From: VAZQ01 sp963827585
Lineage (GTDB): Bacteria > Pseudomonadota > Alphaproteobacteria > Rhizobiales > Xanthobacteraceae
Length of the DNA: 64,000 nt
Assembly: GCA_963827585.1 (NCBI GenBank)
Contig: CAWHCK010000046.1
Span: forward strand, 558,001-622,000
Direction: 5' to 3'
Part shown: one piece after another, positions 43,365-51,694 of the stretch
Numbering within the stretch: the stretch's first letter is position 1
Layout: each line of letters opens with the position of its first letter
Notes under the pieces: model-generated
Databases searched by the model: none
Told to the model about the DNA's origin: nothing
What the model saw: only the letters and a program-made list of their open reading frames with translations
Position numbers and translations under genes: made by a program

Positions 43365-43409
43365 CTTGCACCAGGTCATCTTGCACCAGGTCATCTTGCA
43401 CCAGGTCAT
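43365..43409. repeat. Three tandem copies of a 15-nt unit
   Basis: CTTGCACCAGGTCAT occurs three times without mismatch (43365-43379, 43380-43394, 43395-43409) downstream of bfr. The unit length is a multiple of three, but no gene covers it. Confidence 0.9.
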
Positions 43410-43480
43410 GGCGTCAATTCGGGCGGGCTCGCGTCATGAGCCCGCTTGACGGGACTTGGCTCCTTCCTTATGTCCGACCG

Positions 43481-43527
43481 CGGGACACCCCTCCCCACCG
43501 AGGGGCGCCTATCTGGAAGGGTAGATC
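43481..43527 (+). promoter_or_regulatory. serC leader RNA motif
   Basis: Immediately before serC the leader holds a hairpin CCCCTC/GAGGGG (43488-43493 with 43500-43505). A second small hairpin CTATC/GGTAG (43509-43513 with 43520-43524) has a loop and 3' arm containing the Shine-Dalgarno GGAAGGG. This layout matches the conserved serC RNA motif of alphaproteobacteria, thought to control serC translation. I match it from memory of its form, not by a covariance search. Confidence 0.75.
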
Positions 43528-44700
43528 ATGACCGATGCAATGCCCGCCGTGCGGCCGGCCGTTCCGCACTTCTCGTCCGGCCCCTGTGCCAAGCGCCCCG
43601 GCTGGAGCCTCTCAGCCCTCACCGACGCCGTTCTCGGACGCTCGCACCGATCGAAGATCGGCAAGGCGAAGCTCAAGCGCGCGATCGATCTCACCCGCGA
43701 GGTGCTCGAAGTCCCCGCCGACTACCGTATCGGCATCGTGCCGGCCTCCGACACGGGGGCGGTCGAGATGGCGCTGTGGTCCATGCTGGGCGCACGACCG
43801 GTCACCCTGCTCGCCTGGGAATCGTTCGGCGAGGGCTGGGTGAGCGACGTGACAAAAGAGCTCAAGCTCAAGAACGTGACCCTGCTCAAGGCCGGTTACG
43901 GAGAGCTTCCCGATCTCGTCAAGGTCGATCCGGCATCCGACGTGGTCTTCACCTGGAACGGCACCACCTCTGGCGTGCGCGTGCCGAACGCCGATTGGAT
44001 CGCGGCGGATCGCGCCGGTCTGTCCATTTGCGACGCCACCTCCGCCTGCTTCGCCCAGGCGCTCGATTGGCCGAAGCTCGATGTCGTGACGTTCTCCTGG
44101 CAGAAGGCCCTCGGCGGCGAGGCGGCGCATGGCGTGCTAATCCTGTCGCCCCGCGCGGTCGAGCGCCTCGAAAGCTACACGCCACCCTGGCCACTGCCGA
44201 AAATCTTCCGACTGACCAAAGGCAACAAGCTCAACCAGGGCATCTTCGAAGGTGAAACCATCAATACGCCGTCGATGCTGTGCGTCGAGGACTATCTCGA
44301 CACGCTCGTCTGGGCGAAATCGATCGGCGGACTCAAGGCTTTGATGGCGCGCGCCGACGCCAACGCCCAGGTCATCGCCGACTGGGTGGCGTCGACGCCC
44401 TGGATCGATTTCCTGGCCGAGGATCCGGCGATCCGTTCCAATACGTCGGTCTGTCTGAAGATCGTCGATCCGTCGGTCAGGACTCTTCCCGCCGAGGCCC
44501 AGGCGGCGTTCGTCAAGGCCATCGCCGCCGCCCTCGACAAGGAGGGCGTTGCCTACGACATCGATGCTTATCGTGACGCCCCTCCTGGCTTGCGCATCTG
44601 GTGCGGTTCGACGGTCGAGCGCGCCGATGTCGAGGCGCTCACCCTCTGGCTCGACTGGGCCTTTGCCAAGAGCAAGGAGGCGCTGCGAAAGGCGGCGTAG
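43528..44700 (+). CDS. serC: Phosphoserine aminotransferase SerC
   Basis: A 390-aa PLP enzyme converting 3-phosphohydroxypyruvate and glutamate to O-phosphoserine (also used in pyridoxine synthesis). HFSSGPCAKRPGWS is the family start; the PLP lysine is K193 in FSWQKALGGEAAHG; NGTTSGVRV binds the cofactor. This is the alphaproteobacterial/archaeal-type SerC, somewhat longer than the E. coli form. It is preceded by the serC leader and followed by serA 118 nt downstream. Confidence 0.96.
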   Translation: MTDAMPAVRPAVPHFSSGPCAKRPGWSLSALTDAVLGRSHRSKIGKAKLKRAIDLTREVLEVPADYRIGIVPASDTGAVEMALWSMLGARPVTLLAWESFGEGWVSDVTKELKLKNVTLLKAGYGELPDLVKVDPASDVVFTWNGTTSGVRVPNADWIAADRAGLSICDATSACFAQALDWPKLDVVTFSWQKALGGEAAHGVLILSPRAVERLESYTPPWPLPKIFRLTKGNKLNQGIFEGETINTPSMLCVEDYLDTLVWAKSIGGLKALMARADANAQVIADWVASTPWIDFLAEDPAIRSNTSVCLKIVDPSVRTLPAEAQAAFVKAIAAALDKEGVAYDIDAYRDAPPGLRIWCGSTVERADVEALTLWLDWAFAKSKEALRKAA

Positions 44701-44708
44701 CCGTCGCG

Positions 44709-44779
44709 GTCATTGCCGGGCTTGTCCTGCAATTCATGCTTTTTCGGAAGACGGATGCGCGGGCGGACCGCGCATGACG
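44709..44779. repeat. Degenerate REP-like repeat between serC and serA
   Basis: GTCATTGCCGGGCTTG at 44709 and GGATGCGCGGGCGGACCGCGCATGAC-like sequence ending at 44779 resemble the two ends of the 18189-18329 element with the middle replaced. Being transcribed between serC and serA, it may stabilise or uncouple the two messages. Confidence 0.6.
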
Positions 44780-44818
44780 AAACAAACACCGGATACCGGG
44801 TACGACAGGTTTTCCTCC

Positions 44819-46405
44819 ATGCCGCCCAAAGTTCTCATCTCCGATGCGCTCTCGCCTGCAGCGGTGCAGATTTTCAAGGATCGCGGGGTCGAGGTCGACT
44901 TCCAGCCCAAGCTCGGCGGCGACAAGGAAAAGCTCGCCGAGCTGGTCGGTAATTTCGACGGCCTCGCCATTCGTTCGGCCACCAAGGTCACGCCCAAGAT
45001 CCTGGAGCAGGCGAAACACCTCAAGGTGATCGGGCGTGCCGGCATCGGCGTCGACAACGTCGATATCCCCGCGGCGACCGCCCGGGGCATTATCGTGATG
45101 AACACGCCGTTCGGAAACTCCATTACGACCGCCGAGCACGCGATCACGCTCATGCTTGCACTCGCGCGCCAGATCCCGCAGGCCGACGCTTCCACGCAAG
45201 CGGGCAAGTGGGAGAAGAACCGCTTCATGGGTGTCGAGATCACCAGCAAGACGCTCGGCGTGATCGGCTGCGGCAATATCGGCTCGATCGTGGCCAGCCG
45301 CGCGATCGGACTGAGAATGAAGGTGATCGCCTATGATCCATTCCTGGCGCCGGAGCGCGCAGTGGAACTCGGCGTGGAAAAGGTCGATCTGCCTGAATTG
45401 ATCAGGCGCGCCGATTTCGTGACGCTGCATACGCCGCTCACGGAGAAGACGAAGAACATCATCGACGGCAAGGCGATCGCGGCGATGAAACGAGGCGTAC
45501 GCATCGTCAATTGCGCACGCGGCGGCCTCGTCGACGAGGAGGCATTGCGCGTCGCGCTCGATTCCGGCCACGTCGCCGGTGCCGCCTTCGACGTGTTCAC
45601 CGAGGAGCCGGCGACCAAGAATCCGCTGTTCGGCCATCCCAACGTGGTGTGCACACCGCATCTCGGCGCCGCCACCACCGAGGCGCAGGAGAACGTCGCG
45701 CTGCAGATTGCCGAGCAGATGGCGGACTACCTCCTGCGCGGCGCGATTGCCAACGCCGTCAACTTCCCGTCGATCACGGCCGAGGAGGCGCCGCGGCTGC
45801 GGCCCTTCATCGAACTGGCGGAAAAACTCGGCTCGTTCGCCGGCCAGCTGACCGAGACCGGCATCCACAAGGCGCAGCTGTCCTATGAAGGCGGGGTCGC
45901 CGGCATGAACACCAAGGCGCTGACCTCGGCCTCCATCGCCGGCCTGTTGCGGCCGATGCTGCAGGAGGTGAACGTCGTCTCCGCGCCGATCGTGGCCAAG
46001 GAGCGCGGCATCGTCATCGAGGAAATGACGCGCGCCGCGGCGGGCGATTATGAGAGCCTGATCACCTTGACCGTGGTCACCGAGCGGCAGACGCGCTCCG
46101 TCTCCGGCACGGTCTTCGCCGACGGGCGGCCGCGCATCGTCAACATCAAGGGCATCCGCATGGACGCGGAGTTCGGCCGATCCATGATCTACATCACCAA
46201 TCTGGATAAGCCGGGCTTCATCGGACGCTTCTCGTCCACGCTGGGTGACGCCGGCATCAACATCGCCACCTTTCATGTCGGCCGCGACGCGCCCGGCGGC
46301 AATGCCATTGCGCTGATCGAGATCGACGGCGAATTGCCGCCGGAGGTGCTCACCGCGGTACGCGCGCTGCCACAGGTGCAACAGGCGCGGCCACTGAAGT
46401 TTTGA
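44819..46405 (+). CDS. serA: D-3-phosphoglycerate dehydrogenase SerA
   Basis: A 528-aa enzyme for the first step of serine synthesis. MPPKVLISDALSPAAVQIFKDRG starts the substrate domain. The NAD motif is LGVIGCGNIGSIVASRA and the catalytic residues are R in VNCARGGLVDE, E in DVFTEEP and H in TPHLGAAT. The extra intervening domain (EEAPRLRPFIELAEKLGSF) and a C-terminal ACT domain (FIGRFSSTLGDAGINIATFHVGR) mark the long form regulated by serine. ATG 44819 is the only start consistent with the homology; the open frame upstream overlaps serC and the repeat. Confidence 0.97.
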   Translation: MPPKVLISDALSPAAVQIFKDRGVEVDFQPKLGGDKEKLAELVGNFDGLAIRSATKVTPKILEQAKHLKVIGRAGIGVDNVDIPAATARGIIVMNTPFGNSITTAEHAITLMLALARQIPQADASTQAGKWEKNRFMGVEITSKTLGVIGCGNIGSIVASRAIGLRMKVIAYDPFLAPERAVELGVEKVDLPELIRRADFVTLHTPLTEKTKNIIDGKAIAAMKRGVRIVNCARGGLVDEEALRVALDSGHVAGAAFDVFTEEPATKNPLFGHPNVVCTPHLGAATTEAQENVALQIAEQMADYLLRGAIANAVNFPSITAEEAPRLRPFIELAEKLGSFAGQLTETGIHKAQLSYEGGVAGMNTKALTSASIAGLLRPMLQEVNVVSAPIVAKERGIVIEEMTRAAAGDYESLITLTVVTERQTRSVSGTVFADGRPRIVNIKGIRMDAEFGRSMIYITNLDKPGFIGRFSSTLGDAGINIATFHVGRDAPGGNAIALIEIDGELPPEVLTAVRALPQVQQARPLKF

Positions 46406-46411
46406 GCCTGG

Positions 46412-46445
46412 AGCGGTTTCAGATTTCGCGGCATCTGAAACCGCT
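46412..46445 (+). terminator. Long hairpin downstream of serA
   Basis: A perfect 13-bp stem AGCGGTTTCAGAT/ATCTGAAACCGCT (46412-46424 with 46433-46445) with an 8-nt loop begins 7 nt after the serA stop. A second stem TCGCGGC/GCCGCGA follows at 46462-46480. No T-tract follows, so it may be a 3' stabiliser or an interspersed repeat rather than a simple terminator. Confidence 0.6.
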
Positions 46446-46519
46446 GCAGGTCTTGCTTTGCTCGCGGCGTCTTGCCGCGAACGGCGTCCACCGCGCCAGA
46501 CTATGGCAGCGGACGTGCG

Positions 46520-46708
46520 TTAGGCGGTCTGCGCGCGCAACGGTTGAACGGCGTCTCGCGAGCCGTTCATCGCGCGTTCCTTCGACGCCTGCGCAGCAGC
46601 CACCTCGAGGAGGTAGGCGAGGTCATCCAACTCGGCCTTGCGGCACATCCGGCCGAGCTCTCGCGTCATCGTAGCTGCATAGTGGGCAACCTGTATCCTG
46701 TTTTCCAT
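46520..46708 (-). CDS. Small uncharacterised helical protein (62 aa)
   Basis: MENRIQVAHYAATMTRELGR begins a 62-aa, probably all-helical protein (ELGRMCRKAELDDLAYLLEVAAAQA) ending LRAQTA. Support comes from a strong ribosome site CGGAGGG 5-8 nt before ATG 46708 and from protein-like composition. It has the look of small rhizobial regulatory or phosphorelay-associated proteins, but I cannot name a family. A CRP-type palindrome lies 55 nt upstream of the start codon. Confidence 0.7.
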   Translation of the reverse strand: MENRIQVAHYAATMTRELGRMCRKAELDDLAYLLEVAAAQASKERAMNGSRDAVQPLRAQTA

Positions 46709-46762
46709 GAGACCCTCCGAGATCACAGAGGCCCAAAAGATACGAAGCAACCCCGTGCGCTC

Positions 46763-46780
46763 GTGTGAACTAGTTCACAC
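46763..46780. promoter_or_regulatory. Perfect palindrome matching the CRP consensus
   Basis: GTGTGAACTAGTTCACAC is an 18-bp perfect palindrome containing TGTGA-N6-TCACA, the CRP-family consensus. Its position, 55 nt upstream of the 62-aa gene start, fits an activator or repressor site for that gene. Confidence 0.65.
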
Positions 46781-46923
46781 AAGCGGCCAATTGTTTCGGC
46801 GCTGACGTGTTTTCTGGCAACGGAGCATTCGGGTTCGCTGGGGACGGGGCAAGGCGCTCCGCGATTGGCGGATGCACTCGAGTTGGCGTGTGGATTGCGC
46901 AACCGGCCGGGGTTGGGCACGCC

Positions 46924-47046
46924 AGAGCGTGATTGCTTTAGGTTGAGTTGCAATCACGCTCTAGCTTTTTGTTGAGCATGATCTTTTCGGAAAACCGGTA
47001 CCCACCCCGGATCAAGTCCGGGGCTGGCTTTTTCCGGATCATGCTC
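46924..47046. repeat. Composite two-hairpin repeat, copy 2, with an extra palindrome in its loop
   Basis: It is nearly identical to 8439-8541: the AGAGCGTGATTGC inverted pair (46924-46964), then GAGCATGATCTTTTCGG...GGATCATGCTC (46974-47046). In this copy about 24 nt are inserted in the second loop. They carry their own perfect palindrome CCCCGGA-TCAAG-TCCGGGG (47005-47023). Confidence 0.85.
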
Positions 47047-47371
47047 CAGCAGCGCGCGTGCGTACCGGACGGCGCTCGTCCTGGTCCACGGCAGCGAAAC
47101 CAGCCGCGATTACCCCGGCGCCGCGATCTTGCCGCGAGATTGCCTTGGAGAGAGCGAAATCATCCGGTGTGGTTACCGGGGCGCGACGGCAAGGGGCAAA
47201 ATAAGGCCCACAAAATCAGCTATTTTGGGTATGGACGGGCGGTCCCGTCCTGGCTGGGTTGCCTTGCTTGCACCGGCATGATCGCTTATCCCGTAGACCG
47301 CCGAATGCTGGGCAAGCCTTTGTTGCGTCGAGGCTATCCCGGGCGTCGGCCACGTGGAGGAGAGGCGCCTC

Positions 47372-48664
47372 ATGGCCAATGTGGTCGTGGTTGGTTCCCA
47401 ATGGGGGGACGAGGGCAAGGGAAAAATCGTCGACTGGCTGTCCGAGCAAGCCGACATCGTTGTTCGCTTCCAGGGTGGACATAATGCGGGCCACACGCTC
47501 GTCGTCGACGGGGTCACCTACAAGCTGTCGCTCCTGCCTTCGGGCGTGGTGCGGCCGGGGAAGCTTTCCGTGATCGGCAACGGCGTCGTGATCGATCCGC
47601 GCGCGCTCCTTGAGGAAATCGATCGGCTCAAAGGGCAGGGGATCGACGTCACGCCGCAAAGTCTGCGTATTGCCGAGAACGCCACGCTGATCTTGCCGCT
47701 GCACCAGGAGCTCGACACGATCCGCGAATCCTCGAACATGCTCACGCGCGTGGGCACGACCAGGCGCGGCATCGGGCCGGCCTACGAAGACAAGGTCGGC
47801 CGGCGCGCCATTCGGGTCATGGACCTCGCCGACCCGCTGGGCCTCGGGCGCAAAATCGAGCGGCTGTTGGCCCATCACAATGCCTTGCGACGCGGGCTCG
47901 GACTGCAGGAAGTCGGCGTCGAGACCGTCCAGCAGCAGCTGCGGGACGTCGCGCCGCGCGTGCTGCCTTACATCGATTCGGTGTGGTCGCTGCTCGACCG
48001 CAAGCGGCGCGAGGGCAAGCGAATCCTGTTCGAGGGCGCGCAGGGCGCGCTCCTCGACATCGATCACGGCACTTATCCGTTCGTGACCTCCTCCAATACG
48101 GTGGCGGCCCAAGCCGCGACCGGCTCTGGCCTCGGGCCTGCGGCGATTGGCTACGTGCTCGGCATCTGCAAGGCCTATACCACCCGGGTCGGGGAAGGGC
48201 CGTTCCCGACCGAACAGGTGAACGAGATTGGCCGTCTCCTCGGCAAGCGCGGACGCGAATTCGGCACCGTCACCGGGCGGCCGCGGCGCTGCGGCTGGTT
48301 CGACGCGGTGCTCGTGCGTCAGACCGTCCGTACCAGTGGGATCGACGGTTTGGCGCTGACCAAGCTCGACATCCTGGACGGTTTCGAGGAACTTAAGGTT
48401 TGTGTGGGATACCGTCTCAACGGGCGTGAAATCGACTATCTTCCGGCGAGCGAGCACGCCCAGGCCGAGGTCGAGCCGGTGTACGAAACGGTCGAGGGCT
48501 GGCAGGCCGAGACCGCCCGGGCACGCTCGTGGGCGGAGCTGCCGGCGCAGGCGATCAAATACGTGCGCCGCGTCGAGGAATTGGTCGGGTGTCCGGTCGC
48601 CTTGCTGTCGACCAGCCCCGAACGCGAGGACACCATCCTGATGCACAACCCGTTCGAGAACTGA
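47372..48664 (+). CDS. purA: Adenylosuccinate synthetase PurA
   Basis: A 430-aa GTP-dependent enzyme making adenylosuccinate from IMP and aspartate. MANVVVVGSQWGDEGKGKIVDWL carries the catalytic Asp and the P-loop-like GDEGKGK. FQGGHNAGHT supplies the catalytic His, and TRRGIGPAYEDKVGR and GRPRRCGWFDAV are conserved. GGAGGAGAGG precedes ATG 47372; an in-frame ATG at 47354 is rejected. In many alphaproteobacteria purA lies next to serA, as here. Confidence 0.97.
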   Translation: MANVVVVGSQWGDEGKGKIVDWLSEQADIVVRFQGGHNAGHTLVVDGVTYKLSLLPSGVVRPGKLSVIGNGVVIDPRALLEEIDRLKGQGIDVTPQSLRIAENATLILPLHQELDTIRESSNMLTRVGTTRRGIGPAYEDKVGRRAIRVMDLADPLGLGRKIERLLAHHNALRRGLGLQEVGVETVQQQLRDVAPRVLPYIDSVWSLLDRKRREGKRILFEGAQGALLDIDHGTYPFVTSSNTVAAQAATGSGLGPAAIGYVLGICKAYTTRVGEGPFPTEQVNEIGRLLGKRGREFGTVTGRPRRCGWFDAVLVRQTVRTSGIDGLALTKLDILDGFEELKVCVGYRLNGREIDYLPASEHAQAEVEPVYETVEGWQAETARARSWAELPAQAIKYVRRVEELVGCPVALLSTSPEREDTILMHNPFEN

Positions 48665-48707
48665 ATTCAGCGGAACTCCGCACAGGCAACGAGTAAGCTC
48701 AACTCCG

Positions 48708-50503
48708 ATGGCCGACTATTACCCGCTCATCTCCCGCGCCGTCGCCGCTCTCGAAAAGAACAACGGCGAGAACCGCCGTGCGCTCTACGAGCGCGCGCGG
48801 GCGGCGCTGCTTGCCCAGCTGCGTGGGGTAACGCCGCCGCTCGACGAGTCCGACATCACCCGTGAGCGCCTCGCGCTCGAAGAGTCGGTCCGCAAGGTCG
48901 AGGCTGAATCCGCGCGTCAGTTCGTCGAGACGTCGCGCCAGGCGCCGGCGTCCAAAATCAGGTCGATGCCATCCCGCCCGGTGGACAGCCGTCTACGGGA
49001 GGAGCCGCCGGCCTCCAAAATCCCCTCGCCGGAGCCCGGCCCGGCCGAGCCCCCCCGCCAACGGAAAGAACTCGAGCCGCCTGCTCCGCCGCCGCAGCGC
49101 TACGTCAATCCGCCGGCGCAGGCGGCGCAAGAGACTGCGCGTGCGGCGTCGCAGGAAGCTGCGCGCAGACCGCGGTCCCCGTCGTCGCCGTCGCCGAGCC
49201 GCACCCGATCTGCGGTACGAGGGCGCCCTCGTCGACCAGCCGCCACCGCCCGAACCGCCCCCGCAAACCCCTTCGTCGCAAGCGCGCAGCCTGCTGCGCC
49301 GGCTGGCGGGCGGGCGCCGCCCGCTCGCCGACGCGGAGCCCGTTGCCGCGGCTCCGCTGCCGACAGCCGACCTCGAGCGTCCCGTGCGGCCCTTCGACCG
49401 GCCGCAATTCGAGCGGTCCGAGCCTCGGTTGCTCGACCAGCAGGCGCCGCAGGAGCGCATGTTCGAGCGGCAGGTGCCGCGCGAGCCGCAAGAGCGCATG
49501 TTCGAGCCGCGAGTCCCGCACCCGCCGCAGGAGCGCGTTTTCGAGCCGCAGCCGCCGCGCGAGCCGCGTCCCCATCAGGACTTGTCCGAGCCGATGCTCG
49601 AGTCGTCATTCTCCCTCGACGACTCGCACCCCGCTCAGCCGAGGGAACGGCACGGCCCGCCGCCTCCGCTCGAAGACGAGCTGGAGTTCGAAGCGGCGGA
49701 TGAGGATGTGGCGCCGCGCCGGTCCTATCGGGATCTGATCAGAGGTCTCGCCGTTGCCGTCGTCATCATCGGCATCGGCGGCCTGCTGCTATGGCAGTGG
49801 CCGAATCTGGTCGAGTTCTATCGCTCCTTCCGCGCGCCCGCGGTCGAGACCGCGCGCGACGCCCCGCCCGCGGCGACGCGACCGAAGATCACCGACCGGA
49901 TCGAGCCGGGCACCCAGCAGGCTCCGGCGACGCCGGCGCCCGTGCCCGGCGACGCAGCCTGCGGCGGCTCAGAAGGTGGTGCTCTACGAGGAGGATCCTG
50001 CCGATCCCAACGGCAAGCGCTTCGTCGGCTCGGCGATCTGGCGGACGGAGACCGTGACTCCCGGTCCCGGACAGCCGCCCGAGCTTGCGATCCGCGCCGA
50101 CGTCGAGGTGCCGGAGCGCAAGCTCGCCATGACCTGGTCGCTCCGGCGCAACACCGACAAGGGGCTGCCGGCAACCCACACGGTCGAGATCATGTTCAAG
50201 CTGCCGGCCGACTTCCCCGCCGGCGGCATTTCCAACGTTCCCGGCATCTTGATGAAGCAGGCCGAGCAGACGCGCGGCGTGCCGCTGGCCGGACTCGCGG
50301 TCAAGGTCACGCCTGCCTTCTATCTGATCGGCCTGTCGAGCATGGACGCGGACAAAGACCGCAATATTCAGTTGCTGAAGGAGCGGGGTTGGTTCGATAT
50401 CCCGGTGGTCTACAACAACAACCGCCGCGCCATTCTCGCCATGGAAAAAGGCTCGCCCGGCGAGCGCGCTTTTGCCGACGCCTTCAAGGTGTGGAAGCAG
50501 TAG
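48708..50503 (+). pseudogene. Membrane-anchored uncharacterised protein with two frameshifts
   Basis: One protein is split over three frames. The N-terminus (48708 to about 49170) reads MADYYPLISRAVAALEKNNG, a conserved rhizobial opening. The middle is Pro/Arg/Glu-rich with repeated QERMFE/QERVFE units and a membrane segment GLAVAVVIIGIGGLLLWQW. The C-terminal domain reads VVLYEEDPADPNGKRFVGSAIW and ends FADAFKVWKQ. The first shift lies in low-complexity DNA around 49160-49215; the second is explained by one extra C in the CCC at 49945-49947. Corrected length is about 597 aa. The conserved C-terminal domain looks under selection, so the breaks may be sequence errors. Function unknown. Confidence 0.75.
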
Positions 50504-50569
50504 CCCGGAGGAGCGGCTGTCCCGGGCGGGCGGCCCCGGGACTTGCCGCAATCGACGCCTGAACCGGGA

Positions 50570-51478
50570 TCAATGCGCCTGCAGCGCGGGCGCGGCCGGG
50601 CGGCTTTCCATCGCCGCCACGCGGCTCTTCACGGCCCGCTGGACCTTTTCGAAGGCGCGCACCTCGATCTGGCGCACGCGCTCGCGCGATACGCCGAACT
50701 CGGCGGCCAGGTCCTCGAGCGTGATGGGGTCATCGGCCAGCCGCCGCGCCTCGAAGATGCGCCGCTCGCGCTCGTTGAGCACCGAGAGCGCGTCGACGAG
50801 CGCCTTCCTGCGGTTGTCCGATTCCTCGCTTTCCGCAAGCCGCGTCTCCTGGTCGTTGACGTCGTCAACGAGCCAGTCCTGCCACTCGCCAGAATCGCCG
50901 TCCTCACGGATCGGGGCATTGAGCGACACGTCGCCGCCGAGGCGGCGGTTCATGTCGATGACGTCCTGCTCGGAAACGCCGAGCCGCTTGGCGATGAGCT
51001 TGACCTGGTCGGGACGCAGGTCTCCCTCCTCCAGCGCGGAGATCTTGCTCTTGGCCTTGCGCAGGTTGAAGAACAGCTTTTTCTGATTGGCGGTGGTGCC
51101 CATCTTCACCAGCGACCACGAGCGCAAGATGTATTCCTGGATCGCCGCCTTGATCCACCACATGGCGTAGGTGGCGAGGCGAAAGCCCTTTTCGGGCTCG
51201 AATCTCTTGACGGCCTGCATCAGGCCGACATTGCCCTCGGAGATGACCTCCGAGATAGGCAGGCCGTAGCCGCGATAGCCCATGGCGATCTTGGCGACCA
51301 GACGCAGATGGCTGGTGACGAGCTTGTGCGCCGCGTCGCGGTCGCCATGCTCGCGCCAGCGCTTTGCCAGCATATATTCGTCCTGCGGTTCCAGCATCGG
51401 AAACCGCCGGATTTCCTCGAGATAACGGGTGAGGCCGGATTCGGCCGTCAGAATCGGCAAAGCCGCGGTACGGGCCAT
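50570..51478 (-). CDS. rpoH: Heat-shock RNA polymerase sigma factor RpoH
   Basis: A 302-aa group-3 sigma factor. It has region 2 with LPISEVISEGNVGLMQAVKRFEP and TYAMWWIKAAIQEYILRSWSLVK, the RpoH box QKKLFFNLRKAK, and region 4.2 helix-turn-helix LEDLAAEFGVSRERVRQIEVRA. It directs core polymerase to heat-shock promoters. GGAGGG precedes ATG 51478; an in-frame ATG five codons upstream lacks a site. It lies downstream of rluD on the same strand with a 216-nt gap containing a GTCACG/CGTGAC hairpin (51635-51650). Confidence 0.96.
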   Translation of the reverse strand: MARTAALPILTAESGLTRYLEEIRRFPMLEPQDEYMLAKRWREHGDRDAAHKLVTSHLRLVAKIAMGYRGYGLPISEVISEGNVGLMQAVKRFEPEKGFRLATYAMWWIKAAIQEYILRSWSLVKMGTTANQKKLFFNLRKAKSKISALEEGDLRPDQVKLIAKRLGVSEQDVIDMNRRLGGDVSLNAPIREDGDSGEWQDWLVDDVNDQETRLAESEESDNRRKALVDALSVLNERERRIFEARRLADDPITLEDLAAEFGVSRERVRQIEVRAFEKVQRAVKSRVAAMESRPAAPALQAH

Positions 51479-51694
51479 GGTAGCGCCCTCCAAAAGTTTG
51501 CCCCCGGGTGAACCGGCAGGCGGAGCACCCCGCCGCTCCCCGAGCCGACGGTGCTATCCTTGCTGCAACTGCGAAACCCTGATCGCAGGCGCAACATTAC
51601 AGGACAAGCGGGGCCGAAAGGAAGTGAACTCGGCGTCACGTCGCCGTGACCCCTGCGTGTATGCCTAAGCCATTGAGTAACAAAGCTTTTGTGA

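Larger units (their letters stand above)
46709..47371. other. Long gap between the 62-aa gene and purA
   Basis: This 663-nt stretch holds the CRP-type palindrome (46763-46780) and the composite repeat (46924-47046). From 47047 to 47371 there is no ORF I can support: the sequence has a coding-like rhythm near 47060-47200 but no start, and nothing recognisable. The purA promoter and leader must lie near its right end. Confidence 0.6.

Noticed and set aside
43365..43409. CRISPR array
   Set aside because: Three contiguous 15-nt copies without spacers; no cas genes in the window.
46763..46780. Assigning the CRP-type palindrome to the Crp/Fnr protein encoded at 62.2-62.8 kb
   Set aside because: That protein's recognition helix lacks the residues that read TGTGA, so a different regulator is more likely.
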